Assembly (NCBI GenBank): GCA_963788225.1
Contig: CAWBGI010000003.1
Location: 372,001 to 436,000, forward strand
Direction: 5' to 3'
Length of the DNA stretch: 64,000 nucleotides
From: Sulfotelmatobacter sp963788225
GTDB lineage: Bacteria; Acidobacteriota; Terriglobia; Terriglobales; Acidobacteriaceae
The notes under the pieces are model-generated. The model had not been told where the DNA came from, did not search any database, and saw nothing but the letters and a program-made list of their open reading frames with translations. Made by a program: the position numbers and the translations under genes. Positions 5,916 to 15,170 of the stretch are shown in pieces (position 1 is the stretch's first letter; the number at the start of each line of letters is the position of its first letter).

Positions 5916-8900
5916 CTACATGGCCGGGCCTTCGGGATAGGCTGGAAGGTCCGGCGGGCGGGGTGGGAGCTTTTTGGGATTGGCTTCGATTTGGTGCATG
6001 ACCTCCTGGATGGCGCGGTCGAGTTGTGCGTCCTTGCCGCGGGCGACGTCATCGGGGCGGTCGTCGACCTCGATGTCGGGAGCTACGCCGCGATTTTCTA
6101 CCACCCACTTGCTGTTCAAGTCATAGCGTGAGGCTTCGGGACGAGTGATGTAGCCGCCGTCGATGAGGGGGATATCGCCGCGGATGCCGCGGACTCCGCC
6201 CCAGGTGCGCTCGCCGATGAGGGGGCCGAGTTTGTAGACTTTGAAAAACATGCTGAAGATGTCGCCATCGGAGGCCGCGTACTGGTTGGTGATGGCGGCC
6301 ATGTAGCCGTGGAAGACATTGGGGGGCACGGTGCCGCTCTCCGTGTTGCGGTTCGCATCCATACCGGCGAGGATGCGGCGCAGGCGCTCGAAGATGAGCT
6401 GATCGACAAAACCTCCGCCGTTGTAGCGGACGTCGATGATGAGTCCTTCTTTGCGAATCTGCGGGAAGAATTGCTTGACGAAGGCGTTGAGGCCGGCATC
6501 GCCCATGTCAGGAAGGTAGATGTAGCCGACGCGGCCGTGAGTGGCGGCGGCGACTTTCTTGCGGTTGGTTTCGATCATGTTGAGTTCGCGCAGTTGGTAC
6601 TCGTCGGAGATGGGTTTGACGGGCACGGTGCGAGCGCCATCCTCAGTCGGTTTGGAGTTCACCGTGATGGCGGTGGTTTGGTTGGCAGTGTTGACGAACA
6701 GTTCGTCGGGAGGGTGCGGAGCGCGCAGCGGGCGGCCGTTGACGGCTAAGAGATAGTCGCCTTCCTTGACGTTGACGCCGGTCTCGGTGAGGGGCGAGCG
6801 GGTTTCCGGGTTCCAGTTTTCGCCGGGATAAATCTTTTTGAAGCGGTAGATGCCGGTGGCGGAATCGAGGTCGAAATCGACGCCAAGCAGGCCCACGTTG
6901 ACGGGATGAAGGTCAGGCTGGTCGCCGCCGCCCACGTAAGTGTGGGAGTTGGAGAGCTCGCCGATCACCTCTCCGAGGATATAGGTGAGGTCGTAGCGGT
7001 TGGCGGCGTAGGGAACCAGGGGGGCGTATTTGTCGCGGACCGCCTCCCAGTTCACGCCGTTCATGCTGGGCTCGAAGAAAAAGTCGCGCTCCTGACGCCA
7101 TACCTCGTTGAAAATTTGCTTCCACTCGGCGGGAGGGTCGACTTCCGCGCGCAGGCCACCCAGGTTGAGAGCGCCGTCGCCGGCTTTCTTTGGAGCAGGG
7201 TCGGGCTTGGCGTCGATAATGCCGTAGGCACCCTTGGCCTCGTAGAGAACCTTGGAGCCATCGAAGGAGATCGTCCACCTTCCCGTGCCTTCGATCAGCG
7301 TTTTCTCTTTGCGCTCTTTGAAGTCGAATACGTGTATGGCGGGTTCTTCGCCCGGGAGTGGGCCGGAGAGGCCTTGCACGGGCTGGGTTGAGTAGTACAG
7401 GAAACCCTTGGCTGCTCCCATCGCGGTGATGCTTGCCGGAGGGACTGGAAGAGCTACGATACGGTTCTGAATGCCCTCGAGGTCGATGTGGAAGTTCTTA
7501 ATAACGTCCTTCCTATCTTTTTCGTCGTGGGCCTTAGCTTCTTCCTTCTTGTGCTCGTCTGATTTCTTTCCTTCCGCTTTCTTGTCCTTGTCCTTTTCAG
7601 ATTCGGAAGCCGCAGGCGCGGGTTCCTCGCGCTTGATGGAGGTTTCATCGCTCAGAGCGGGAAACGGCGAAGGCGCGTCGGCATGCAAGGTCACGAGGTA
7701 GGGGCGCGTGGTCTTGGGATTGGCGAACTCGAAGTCGAAGTTGCCGAGCACTTCGTTGTAATCGCGATCGGAGAGGAAATAGAGATAATTGCCTTCCGGA
7801 TCGAAGACGGGTCCGTTGCTGTTGACCAGATCGCCCGTGACCGCCGTGATTTTCTTGTCGGCGGTGGAGTAGAGATAGACGACGCTGATGCCGCTCTCGA
7901 GTTGCTTGTCGTAGGCGATCCACTTGCTGTCGGGCGACCAGGAGTAGTTCGTGATCTCGTTGTATTTGCCGCGATCCACTTCGACCGGCTCTTTATCGTT
8001 GATATCCACGTACCAGAGGCGGAGGTCTTTGTCAGCCCAGGCCAGCTTCTTGCTGTCAGGCGACCACGCGGGAGCGAATTTGAAGCCCTTGTAGCCGCTG
8101 GTGATCTGCTGTTCTTTATCCTTGCCCCGCTGCTTTTCCTTTGCCGCCTCTTTGGCGGCGGCTTCTTTGTCTTTCTCTTTCTCGTTGTCCTGCTTTGCTT
8201 CTGCTTCCGCTTCCTTGCCCAGTTCGATATTGCCCATGCCGTCCTGAGGAGTGATGTAGATCTCGTCTTCGCCCGTGCGATCGGAGACGAAGGCGATCCA
8301 GCGCCCGTCGGGAGACCAGGCGACCTCCTTTTCGCGGATGCCGGGGGTTTGGGTGAGGTTGCGAGTGGCGCCGTCTTTGGCAGGTACGGTGAAAACATCG
8401 CCTCGAGCGGCGAAGACGGCGCGCTTGCCGTCCGGGGCGATGTCGATGTCGGTGATGAGCTTGCTTACATTAGCCCAGTGCTTCATCGTTAGATCGCGTT
8501 CGCCGGGAAGAGTGATGGTGAGTTTGGTGGGCTTGCGGGTGACCAGGTCGAACAGATAGAGATAGCCGCCGTTTTCGAAGATGATGGCGGAGCCGCCCAG
8601 GCTGGGCCACATGACGTCGAAGTCGGTGAAGTGGGTGATCTGCTCGACGCGCTTCGACCCGAGGTCATAGGCATAGAGATTGAGGCGGTGTTCTGATCCC
8701 CGGTCAGAGGTGAAGTAGACAGTGTTGCCGTGCCACATGGGAAAGGTATCGGTGTAGTCGGTGTGCGGGATCTGCTGCTCGAAAACATTCTTGCTGATGT
8801 CGTAGATGTAGATATCCTGCGCGAGGCCGCCGGTGTAGCGCTTCCAGGTGCGGAAGTTGCGGAAGACGCGGTTGTAGGCGACCTTGCTGCCGTCGGCGTT

Positions 8901-9437
8901 GAACGAAAGCAGTCCACCTTGATCCATTGGTAGAGGTTCGGGCAGTCCGCCATCCACGGAAACGGTGAACTCGCGTTTGATCCAGCCGTTTGAGGCGTCG
9001 CGCCGCGAAAGAAAAACAATGCGTTTGCTGTCCGGCGTCCAGGTAAGAACTTCATTGTGAATACCCATGCGATCGTTGAGCGGACGCGCGCTGCCCTGGT
9101 ACCAGGTAAGCTGGCGCGGCTGGCCGCCTTCGGCGCTCATGACATAAACGTTGAAGTTGCCGTCGTACTGGCCGGTGAAGGCGATCCACTTGCCGTCGGG
9201 CGAGAACTTGGGGAACAGTTCGCGGCCGGGGTGGGTGGTGATGCGGCGTGCGGCGCCACCGCTGGTGGAAGCGAGCCAGATATCTCCTCCATAGACGAAA
9301 GCGATTTTGTCTCCCCGCACGTCGGGGAAGCGCATCAGGCGGCCCTCCTGCGATTCCTGGGAAAAGGTGGCGGTGGCACAGAGCAGGACGATTACGGCAA
9401 TACAACGGCGAACAATATAGCTGCCAATTACGGGCAT
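5916..9437 (-). CDS. Secreted tricorn-like protease (beta-propellers, PDZ, S41 domain)
   Basis: About 1173 residues, starting at the ATG at 9437, which has GAGGAA nine bases upstream; longer starts exist at 9452 and 9509. The N-terminus is a signal peptide (IAVIVLLCATATFSQ). Many WSPDG/FSPDGKWIAF-type blades make two propeller domains. A PDZ-like region follows, then the S41 core: SHTYVGGG (tricorn Ser-His), NQYAASDGD (nucleophile Ser about 118 residues from the end) and WVVENRGVAPDIEV. Tricorn enzymes trim peptides; this one would act outside the inner membrane. Two charged Lys/Glu/Ala-rich stretches interrupt the propeller part. The neighbouring repeat marks the 3' end. Confidence 0.9.
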   Translation of the reverse strand: MPVIGSYIVRRCIAVIVLLCATATFSQESQEGRLMRFPDVRGDKIAFVYGGDIWLASTSGGAARRITTHPGRELFPKFSPDGKWIAFTGQYDGNFNVYVMSAEGGQPRQLTWYQGSARPLNDRMGIHNEVLTWTPDSKRIVFLSRRDASNGWIKREFTVSVDGGLPEPLPMDQGGLLSFNADGSKVAYNRVFRNFRTWKRYTGGLAQDIYIYDISKNVFEQQIPHTDYTDTFPMWHGNTVYFTSDRGSEHRLNLYAYDLGSKRVEQITHFTDFDVMWPSLGGSAIIFENGGYLYLFDLVTRKPTKLTITLPGERDLTMKHWANVSKLITDIDIAPDGKRAVFAARGDVFTVPAKDGATRNLTQTPGIREKEVAWSPDGRWIAFVSDRTGEDEIYITPQDGMGNIELGKEAEAEAKQDNEKEKDKEAAAKEAAKEKQRGKDKEQQITSGYKGFKFAPAWSPDSKKLAWADKDLRLWYVDINDKEPVEVDRGKYNEITNYSWSPDSKWIAYDKQLESGISVVYLYSTADKKITAVTGDLVNSNGPVFDPEGNYLYFLSDRDYNEVLGNFDFEFANPKTTRPYLVTLHADAPSPFPALSDETSIKREEPAPAASESEKDKDKKAEGKKSDEHKKEEAKAHDEKDRKDVIKNFHIDLEGIQNRIVALPVPPASITAMGAAKGFLYYSTQPVQGLSGPLPGEEPAIHVFDFKERKEKTLIEGTGRWTISFDGSKVLYEAKGAYGIIDAKPDPAPKKAGDGALNLGGLRAEVDPPAEWKQIFNEVWRQERDFFFEPSMNGVNWEAVRDKYAPLVPYAANRYDLTYILGEVIGELSNSHTYVGGGDQPDLHPVNVGLLGVDFDLDSATGIYRFKKIYPGENWNPETRSPLTETGVNVKEGDYLLAVNGRPLRAPHPPDELFVNTANQTTAITVNSKPTEDGARTVPVKPISDEYQLRELNMIETNRKKVAAATHGRVGYIYLPDMGDAGLNAFVKQFFPQIRKEGLIIDVRYNGGGFVDQLIFERLRRILAGMDANRNTESGTVPPNVFHGYMAAITNQYAASDGDIFSMFFKVYKLGPLIGERTWGGVRGIRGDIPLIDGGYITRPEASRYDLNSKWVVENRGVAPDIEVDDRPDDVARGKDAQLDRAIQEVMHQIEANPKKLPPRPPDLPAYPEGPAM

Positions 9438-9577
9438 GATCGCATTCCTCATTTTGTAGAGTAGACAGGCGCGGACGATGCGCTCCGGGCAAACTGTAGA
9501 TTGTAACAAGTTGCGTGAGCAGCGCGTTGGCGCACACTCCTGCGCCGTTAGTATTGGACGGATATCCTGGCGGTTGG

Positions 9578-10750
9578 TTAGATGGGTTTGCCGCGGAAGA
9601 AGTAGATTAACTCTATGATCAGGATGATGACGACCATCAGTTCAAGGACGAAAGCGCGGCTTTGGTTGAATTCGTTGACCATGAAGCGGTAAAGCTCTTC
9701 GGAGGTTTGCAGCTTTTGCTGGACCAGGTCTTTGTAGTCGGGGACGCCGACTTTCGAGGCGGCCAGCTTGTAGAGGCGGGCGGAGAACATGTCGCTTAAG
9801 AACTTGATGGCGTTGTCGGCGCGTTCGGTCAACTCGCTCACGTCGAGCAGGACAGTGTGGAGTTTGGATGCGGCGCGAGCGGTACGCCAGCGCGACCAGA
9901 GGCCGTGGCCTCCGCGATCGAGGAAAGCGTAGACGCCTTCCAGTTGTTTGGTCAGCAGTTCGTCGTAGTGGCGGAACTCGAGCAGCTGCGAGTTGGCGTA
10001 CTGGAGGAGTTGGATGGCGGTCTCGGCGCCGATGGCATTGTCGTAGATGAAGGCGGCGTTCCATCCAATTACGGCAAGGTCGTTGGGATAGTAGGAGATG
10101 CGTGATTGCAGGATTTCCTGGCGCTCGCCGTCGGAAAGCGGCTGGGCCTCGCCACGCACGACTTGCGAGATGAAATCTCCGCGCGAAGCCAGGAGATCGG
10201 CTGCTGTGGGCGAGCCGGCAATCTCGCGCAGGTGAAAGATGAAGTAGTCTTCCTTCAGCCACTCGGTGGTATAGGGCTTGACCAGCGCGGGAGCGGCGCG
10301 TTCCAGCTTCTGCTTGACGATGCGGGCGGCGAGGCTCTCGAAGTTGGTGTCCCAAACCCAGCGGCTGGAAAGTTGCACCAGCTTGTCCCAGTCGCCGGAA
10401 AAGGGCAGCTCGAAGATCACGCTGACCACGCCGTAGTCGAAGTACTTGATGTCGCCCTGCAGGCGCTCGCCGCTTTCAAGAACGAGGGGTTCGAGGACTT
10501 CTTCGACCGGAGGGCGCTGGAAGCGGACGTAGCCGGGTGCTACGTGTTTGAAGCTGGCATCGGCGGTGCGTGCGCCCAGGATTTGGCGGAGCTGGTCGAG
10601 GCGAATTTCTTCGCAGACGTCGAACTGGATCAGGACAAGGACCGAGCCGCAGAGGGGTGCATCCTGCGGATTGGCGGCTACTAGGGTGGGCAGGGCCTCG
10701 GCGGGGACTTTGCCTACGGCGGGCGCGGTGATTGTGAGTTCACGATCCAT
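9578..10750 (-). CDS. RMD1/YagE-family (DUF155) membrane-anchored protein
   Basis: With the ATG at 10750 the protein has 390 residues. The longer frame starts from a TTG at 10792 that lies inside a repeat, so it is rejected. Features that fit the Rmd1/YagE family are the N-terminal strand LIQFDVCEEIRLDQLRQI, a middle helical region, and one C-terminal membrane helix (ELMVVIILIIELIYFF). Eukaryotic relatives act in mitochondria; the bacterial role is not known. The next gene in the same direction is the large FAD/Fe-S oxidoreductase upstream, separated by the repeat at 10770-10834. The family assignment is by pattern only. Confidence 0.7.
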   Translation of the reverse strand: MDRELTITAPAVGKVPAEALPTLVAANPQDAPLCGSVLVLIQFDVCEEIRLDQLRQILGARTADASFKHVAPGYVRFQRPPVEEVLEPLVLESGERLQGDIKYFDYGVVSVIFELPFSGDWDKLVQLSSRWVWDTNFESLAARIVKQKLERAAPALVKPYTTEWLKEDYFIFHLREIAGSPTAADLLASRGDFISQVVRGEAQPLSDGERQEILQSRISYYPNDLAVIGWNAAFIYDNAIGAETAIQLLQYANSQLLEFRHYDELLTKQLEGVYAFLDRGGHGLWSRWRTARAASKLHTVLLDVSELTERADNAIKFLSDMFSARLYKLAASKVGVPDYKDLVQQKLQTSEELYRFMVNEFNQSRAFVLELMVVIILIIELIYFFRGKPI

Positions 10751-10769
10751 GACTTCGGGACAGCACGCA

Positions 10770-10834
10770 GCGCCTAAAGGCGCGCTGATCAAGCGGGCGT
10801 TTGCGGCACGCCTGAAGGCGTGCCCTGATACGAA
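10770..10834 (+). repeat. Double-hairpin repeat with CTGATACGAA tail, intergenic copy
   Basis: A first stem GCGCC/GGCGC (10770-10783) and a second stem GGCACGCC/GGCGTGCC with loop TGAA (10805-10824) are followed by CTGATACGAA (10825-10834). The same design occurs inside the next gene at 11779-11846, in the same orientation. Confidence 0.75.
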
Positions 10835-10916
10835 TCTCTATTCTCCCAAAAGGAAAGCAATCTGGCGAGCAGGGAGCGATAGCATCGAGCTATAATTAGA
10901 GGTAAAGGCTGTAGAA

Positions 10917-13900
10917 TCAGCGCCTTCTGGATAATCTCCATAAGAGCGCTCCGCCCGCTGCCATGGCCGCTAACCCCAGGCCGGCGCGTTTCATAGACTG
11001 AAAGACTTCGGCTTCGCGCTGGCGAGAGCGAGATGACTCGGGATAGGGGCTAGAGGCGGGCGTGGCTTCGCCATTGAGCGCCATCTGCAGGACTTCGGCG
11101 AGGTGCAGGGCATGTCGGGGCGAGCATTGCGCGATCTGCTCGCGGCAACTGAAGCCGTCGGCGATGATCAGCCAGTCAGGCGGGGCTTGGCGGACAGCGG
11201 GCAGAAGTTCGAGTTCGCCGATGGCTACCGAGATGTCGTATTTGTCCTCTTCGAAGCCGAACGAGCCGGCCATGCCACAGCAGCCAGGGGCCGGGCTTTG
11301 GAAATCGACGCCGAGGCGGCGTAGGACGGCCTCTTCGGCGGTCATCTTCATTAGAGATTTGTGGTGGCAGTGGCCGTGGAGGAGCGCGTGGCGATCGAGT
11401 CGCGGCAGCGGGAAATTCTTGGCGCTAGTTTCTAAGAATTCGCTTAGCAGGAAAGTCTGGCGCGACAGGGCTTGTGCGCGCTCGTCGTGAGGAAACAGAT
11501 TGACGAGCTCGTCGCGAAAAACTGCGACGCAACTGGGTTCGAGTCCGACGATGGGAATTCCGGCTTCGATTTCCGGCGAGAGTTCGTCGAGGATCTGAAG
11601 CAGCAGCGCCTGGGCGCGGTCGAGCATGCCGTGGTCGTAGAGGGGGCGTCCGCAGCAGAGGTTAGCTTTGGGTACGATGACCCGGAAGCCTGCGGCTTCG
11701 AGAACCTCGACTGCTGCTTTCGCGATGTTGGGCTGGAAGTAGTTTGTGAAAGTATCGGGCCAGAGGAGGACCGGCGGTGCAGCCCCTGAAGGGGTATTCG
11801 AATTTTGTCTCCTATCGGCATCGCTGAAGCGATGCCCTGATACGAACCAGCTCTTGAAAGTCTGCGGAGCGAAGGCCGGGATGGCACGCTGCTGGGGGAT
11901 TCCTGCGACTAGTTTTGAAAGGTCGCGCAGAAATGGAAGTTGCGTGGTTAGATTGACCAGGCCGGGCGCATAGGACGCAACCCGCGCCCACAGGTCGATG
12001 TTGCCGAACGCGTAGGCGCTGCGCGGGCGCACGCGGCCTTCGTAATAGTGCGACAGGAACTCGGACTTGTAGGTGGCAACGTCGACGCCTACGGGGCAAT
12101 CGCTTTTGCATCCTTTGCAGGCCAGGCAGAGGTCGAGCGAGTGCTTTACTTCTTCGCTGCGCCAGCCGTCGCGGATAACTCCATCGCGTCGATCTTTGCC
12201 TTTGCCCTGAGTCATCTCCCAAAGCAAGTGGGCGCGGCCGCGCGTGGATTGCTCCTCTTCGTGCGTCGCGCGGTAACTGGGGCACATCAGGCCGCCTTCT
12301 TCGCGGCGGCACTTGCCTACGCCCACGCAGCGCAGAGTGGCCTCGGCGAGGCTGCCATGGTCAGCGGTGAATTGGAAATTGGTTTTCGGTTCCCAGGGAG
12401 CGTAGTCGGGGCCGAGGCGGAGATTTTCGTCGAGTTTGTAAGGCTCGATCAGCTTGCCGGGATTCATCTTCCATTCGGGATCCCAGGCGGACTTGAACTC
12501 GCGGAAGGCCTGGATCAGTTCTGGGCCGAACATTCTGGGAAGCAATTCGCCGCGGGATTGGCCGTCGCCGTGTTCGCCCGAAATGGAGCCGCCATAGCTG
12601 GCCACCAGGTCGGCCGCCGATTCCATAAACCGGCGGAACTTGGCGATGCCCTCTTTCGATTGCAGATCGAAGTTGATGCGGTTGTGCACGCAGCCGTGGC
12701 CGAAGTGTCCGTAGAGCGCGCCTTTGTAGCCGAAGTCCGCGAACAGTTTGCGGAGATCGCGGAGATAGCCGCCGAGTTTTTCGGGCGCCACTGCGGCATC
12801 TTCAAAACCTTCCCAGTTCAGCGGTTCACCGGAGACATGCGCAGTGACGCCGAGGCTCGATTCGCGGACTTCCCACACGCGCTTGGCCTGCTGATTCCCG
12901 GTGTAGAGACGCATGTTGGGAGGGTTGGCGCCGTGGCTGAGCGACTGCATCAGGCCGCGCGCCTGAGATTCGGCCTCCTGCGCGGTTTCAGCGCCGAACT
13001 CGACCATGAGCCATCCGCCGCCTTCGGGCAAAAGCGCGAGGCCCTCGGAGTTGATCCCTTTCTTTCGGGTGTAGCCGACCAGCAACTCGTCGAAGCCTTC
13101 GAGGCCGATGGGATTGTGTGTCATGACCTCGGGCACGCGGTCTGCGCACTGATAGATGTCAGGATAGGCAATGACCAGCAGCACGCGCTCGGGCGGGCTT
13201 TGGACCAGGCGGCAAGTGGCTTCGAGAATCGTGACACAAGTCCCTTCGGAGCCGACGAGCGCACGGGCGACGTGGAATCCATTCTCAGGCAGAAGATAGT
13301 TGAGGTTGTAACCGGAGACGCGGCGCGGGATGTTGGGAAAACGCTGGCGGACTTGATCTCCGTACGCGGCCGCGATGGATTTCAGTTTGATGTAGATTTC
13401 GGCGCGGCGTCCGCCCGATGCGCAGATGCCTTCGAGTTCCGCGGCGGACGTTGCGCCCACTTTCATGCGCACGCCGTCGTAGGTGAGGACTTCGAGCGCC
13501 TCGATGTTGTCGTCCGTCTTGCCGGCCATGACGGAGTGCACGCCGCAGGAGTTGTTGCCGATCATGCCGCCGAGCGTGCAGCGGTCGTGAGTGGCTGGGT
13601 CGGGAGCGAACGTGAGGTGATGTTTTTCGGCGGCGGCGCGCAGGGTGTCGAGCACAACCCCGGGCTGCACGCGGGCGATGCGGCGGGCGGGATCGATTTC
13701 GAGAATCCGCGCCATGTACCTGGAAAAATCGAGAATGACCGCGATGTTGCAGCATTGTCCGGCAAGGGACGTGCCGCCGCCGCGGCAGAGCAGCGGCGCG
13801 CCGAACTCGCGGCAGAGCGCCATCGTGGCAAGAACATCATCGTCGTCGTGGGGCAGCACTACGCCGATGGGGACCTGGCGGTAGTTGGAGCCATCGGTCG

Positions 13901-14033
13901 AGTAAAGGGCGCGCGTGCCTCGGTCGAAGCGGACCTCGCCGCGAATATTGGAGCCCAGTGCTTCGGCCAGCCGGACGGAGTCTACTTCTGCGGATTTTGA
14001 GGCTTGTGCGAGTTCGGCAAATTGGTCTGCCAT
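10917..14033 (-). CDS. FAD-linked oxidase / 4Fe-4S / CCG-domain oxidoreductase (GlcD-GlcF fusion, YdiJ-like)
   Basis: A 1038-residue fusion. The N-terminal part is a vanillyl-alcohol-oxidase-type FAD domain (LCRGGGTSLAGQCCN, GGMIGNNSCGVHS) followed by a FAD-linked oxidase C-terminal domain (GHFGHGCVH). Next come two Cys clusters for Fe-S centres, CVGVGKCRREEGGLMCP and CLACKGCKSDCP, then two cysteine-rich CCG modules (LCCGRPLYDHG and GCCGMAGSFGFE). A hydrophobic tail (GLAAMAAGGALLW) may anchor it. Relatives oxidise D-2-hydroxy acids such as lactate or 2-hydroxyglutarate and pass electrons to quinone. Around residues 740-760 an extra stretch with HRFSDADRRQNSNTPSG is encoded by a repeat. The exact substrate is not readable. 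Confidence 0.88.
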   Translation of the reverse strand: MADQFAELAQASKSAEVDSVRLAEALGSNIRGEVRFDRGTRALYSTDGSNYRQVPIGVVLPHDDDDVLATMALCREFGAPLLCRGGGTSLAGQCCNIAVILDFSRYMARILEIDPARRIARVQPGVVLDTLRAAAEKHHLTFAPDPATHDRCTLGGMIGNNSCGVHSVMAGKTDDNIEALEVLTYDGVRMKVGATSAAELEGICASGGRRAEIYIKLKSIAAAYGDQVRQRFPNIPRRVSGYNLNYLLPENGFHVARALVGSEGTCVTILEATCRLVQSPPERVLLVIAYPDIYQCADRVPEVMTHNPIGLEGFDELLVGYTRKKGINSEGLALLPEGGGWLMVEFGAETAQEAESQARGLMQSLSHGANPPNMRLYTGNQQAKRVWEVRESSLGVTAHVSGEPLNWEGFEDAAVAPEKLGGYLRDLRKLFADFGYKGALYGHFGHGCVHNRINFDLQSKEGIAKFRRFMESAADLVASYGGSISGEHGDGQSRGELLPRMFGPELIQAFREFKSAWDPEWKMNPGKLIEPYKLDENLRLGPDYAPWEPKTNFQFTADHGSLAEATLRCVGVGKCRREEGGLMCPSYRATHEEEQSTRGRAHLLWEMTQGKGKDRRDGVIRDGWRSEEVKHSLDLCLACKGCKSDCPVGVDVATYKSEFLSHYYEGRVRPRSAYAFGNIDLWARVASYAPGLVNLTTQLPFLRDLSKLVAGIPQQRAIPAFAPQTFKSWFVSGHRFSDADRRQNSNTPSGAAPPVLLWPDTFTNYFQPNIAKAAVEVLEAAGFRVIVPKANLCCGRPLYDHGMLDRAQALLLQILDELSPEIEAGIPIVGLEPSCVAVFRDELVNLFPHDERAQALSRQTFLLSEFLETSAKNFPLPRLDRHALLHGHCHHKSLMKMTAEEAVLRRLGVDFQSPAPGCCGMAGSFGFEEDKYDISVAIGELELLPAVRQAPPDWLIIADGFSCREQIAQCSPRHALHLAEVLQMALNGEATPASSPYPESSRSRQREAEVFQSMKRAGLGLAAMAAGGALLWRLSRRR
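11779..11846 (+). repeat. Double-hairpin repeat inserted in frame in the FAD/Fe-S oxidoreductase gene
   Basis: CCCC/GGGG with loop TGAA (11783-11794), then GGCATCGC/GCGATGCC with loop TGAA (11817-11836), then CTGATACGAA (11837-11846). It matches the copy at 10770-10834 in layout and tail while the stem bases differ. On the coding strand it has no stop in frame. Confidence 0.75.
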
Positions 14034-14052
14034 GCTTCGGTGCTGCTTAATT

Positions 14053-14736
14053 TCACTTCGAGGATGAGTTTGTTGCGTCAGACTTACTCACATTGCTGAT
14101 CACGATTTTAGTCTTGCCGTTTTCTGTTTTGGCATTGATAGTGATCATGTTCTTCTGATCGTTGGAGACAATGGTGCACTCATTTGCGTTGGCGGTCACG
14201 ACCATCGCGTTGGGGAACTTGGGTTTGTAAAAGCTGCACACCTGATCCACGGAGTCGGAGGTTGCAAAGGTTAACGCTGCGGTATGAACACTTCCGAAGG
14301 TCATGGAGACTGAGCCTTCTTTCATGACCTGGGCTCCGGGATAGATATCCACTCCCAGGTTATGAGCGGCGTCCTTCGGATCTTTTGTGGTCTCCACGGT
14401 GCCGAACGGAGTCTCGACTTTCACGTTGTCACCCTCCTGGCGAACGTGGGTGCGATGAGCGATATGCCTGACGAAGACCGCGAGCGAAGCGATGCCGAGA
14501 ATTACCACGAGCACGATCACGCCCATAACGATCAAAATGGCCTTAAGGGCTCCGCCACCGCCTGCAGGCGGGGCAGAAACCTGAACCGGAGGAGCGGAAG
14601 GCGAGGGAGTCGCAGAAGCCACGGCCGGCGGTGGTGCGGCGGGGGGCAGCGTGGAAGTGAGTACCGCGGCGCCGCACTTGCTACAGAAGCGGGTGCCGGG
14701 AACGATATTGGCGCCACAAGAATTACAGAAAGCCAT
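14053..14736 (-). CDS. Zinc-ribbon protein with one membrane helix, unknown function
   Basis: Residues 1-25 form a zinc ribbon with two CxxC pairs (CNSCG and CSKCG). A Pro/Ala/Ser-rich linker follows, then one membrane helix (ILIVMGVIVLVVILGIASLAVF), then an extracytoplasmic domain of about 130 residues with no motif I recognise. Two other proteins in the window (at 31283 and 50678) start with a near-identical ribbon. It is a stand-alone gene between the oxidoreductase and the respiratory cluster. Confidence 0.75.
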   Translation of the reverse strand: MAFCNSCGANIVPGTRFCSKCGAAVLTSTLPPAAPPPAVASATPSPSAPPVQVSAPPAGGGGALKAILIVMGVIVLVVILGIASLAVFVRHIAHRTHVRQEGDNVKVETPFGTVETTKDPKDAAHNLGVDIYPGAQVMKEGSVSMTFGSVHTAALTFATSDSVDQVCSFYKPKFPNAMVVTANANECTIVSNDQKNMITINAKTENGKTKIVISNVSKSDATNSSSK

Positions 14737-14867
14737 AGGTCACCTCATCGGAATGTGGTGTTGAAGGTGGGACGGCGCAGTATACCTCAGATTCGAAGCG
14801 GAAGCAGAGAAGTATGAGGAGGCTTCGTGCTTGACGGAGCGCGCACAGTTGCCCGCCACGAGGAAGG

Positions 14868-15167
14868 CTAACTCCACAGCCGGGTGGCGTAATCGGTCAT
14901 GGTTAGCCCCAGCAACAGGAGCAGAAAGAACAACGCCGAGATTATGACCAGCTTGACGAGCTTTTCTCCGGCATGCCAGGCGTGCATGAAGAAGAGCGCG
15001 ACCAGAGTGGCTTTGATGGTGGCGATGGTGAGGGCAATCGCGGCATTAAAGGGGCGCAGGTCGATGAAGGCAACTTTGTAGGTTACATAGGTGCCCACCA
15101 GGAGAGCAGCCCAGATCAAAAAATACGTTTTCAGCGGCGACGATTTTGCGGATGAATGATCAGACAT
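14868..15167 (-). CDS. Cytochrome c oxidase subunit IV (caa3-type, prokaryotic)
   Basis: The start used is the ATG at 15167 (MSDHSS), 99 residues, which has GAGG six bases upstream. A longer frame from 15188 begins inside a repeat. Three hydrophobic segments fit the small subunit IV of bacterial caa3/bo3-type oxidases, and the gene is last in the subunit II-I-III-IV order. It has no catalytic residues and helps assembly or stability of the membrane complex. In front lies an array of repeated ribosome site/ATG units (15171-15280). Confidence 0.85.
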   Translation of the reverse strand: MSDHSSAKSSPLKTYFLIWAALLVGTYVTYKVAFIDLRPFNAAIALTIATIKATLVALFFMHAWHAGEKLVKLVIISALFFLLLLLGLTMTDYATRLWS

Positions 15168-15170
15168 AGG

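Noticed and set aside
9578..10792. 404-residue form of the RMD1/YagE-like protein
   Set aside because: It starts from a TTG inside the double-hairpin repeat at 10770-10834. The ATG at 10750 gives a normal family length.
12048..14000. Plus-strand 650-residue frame
   Set aside because: Antisense to the FAD/Fe-S oxidoreductase. Its length comes from the high GC content; no motif is seen.
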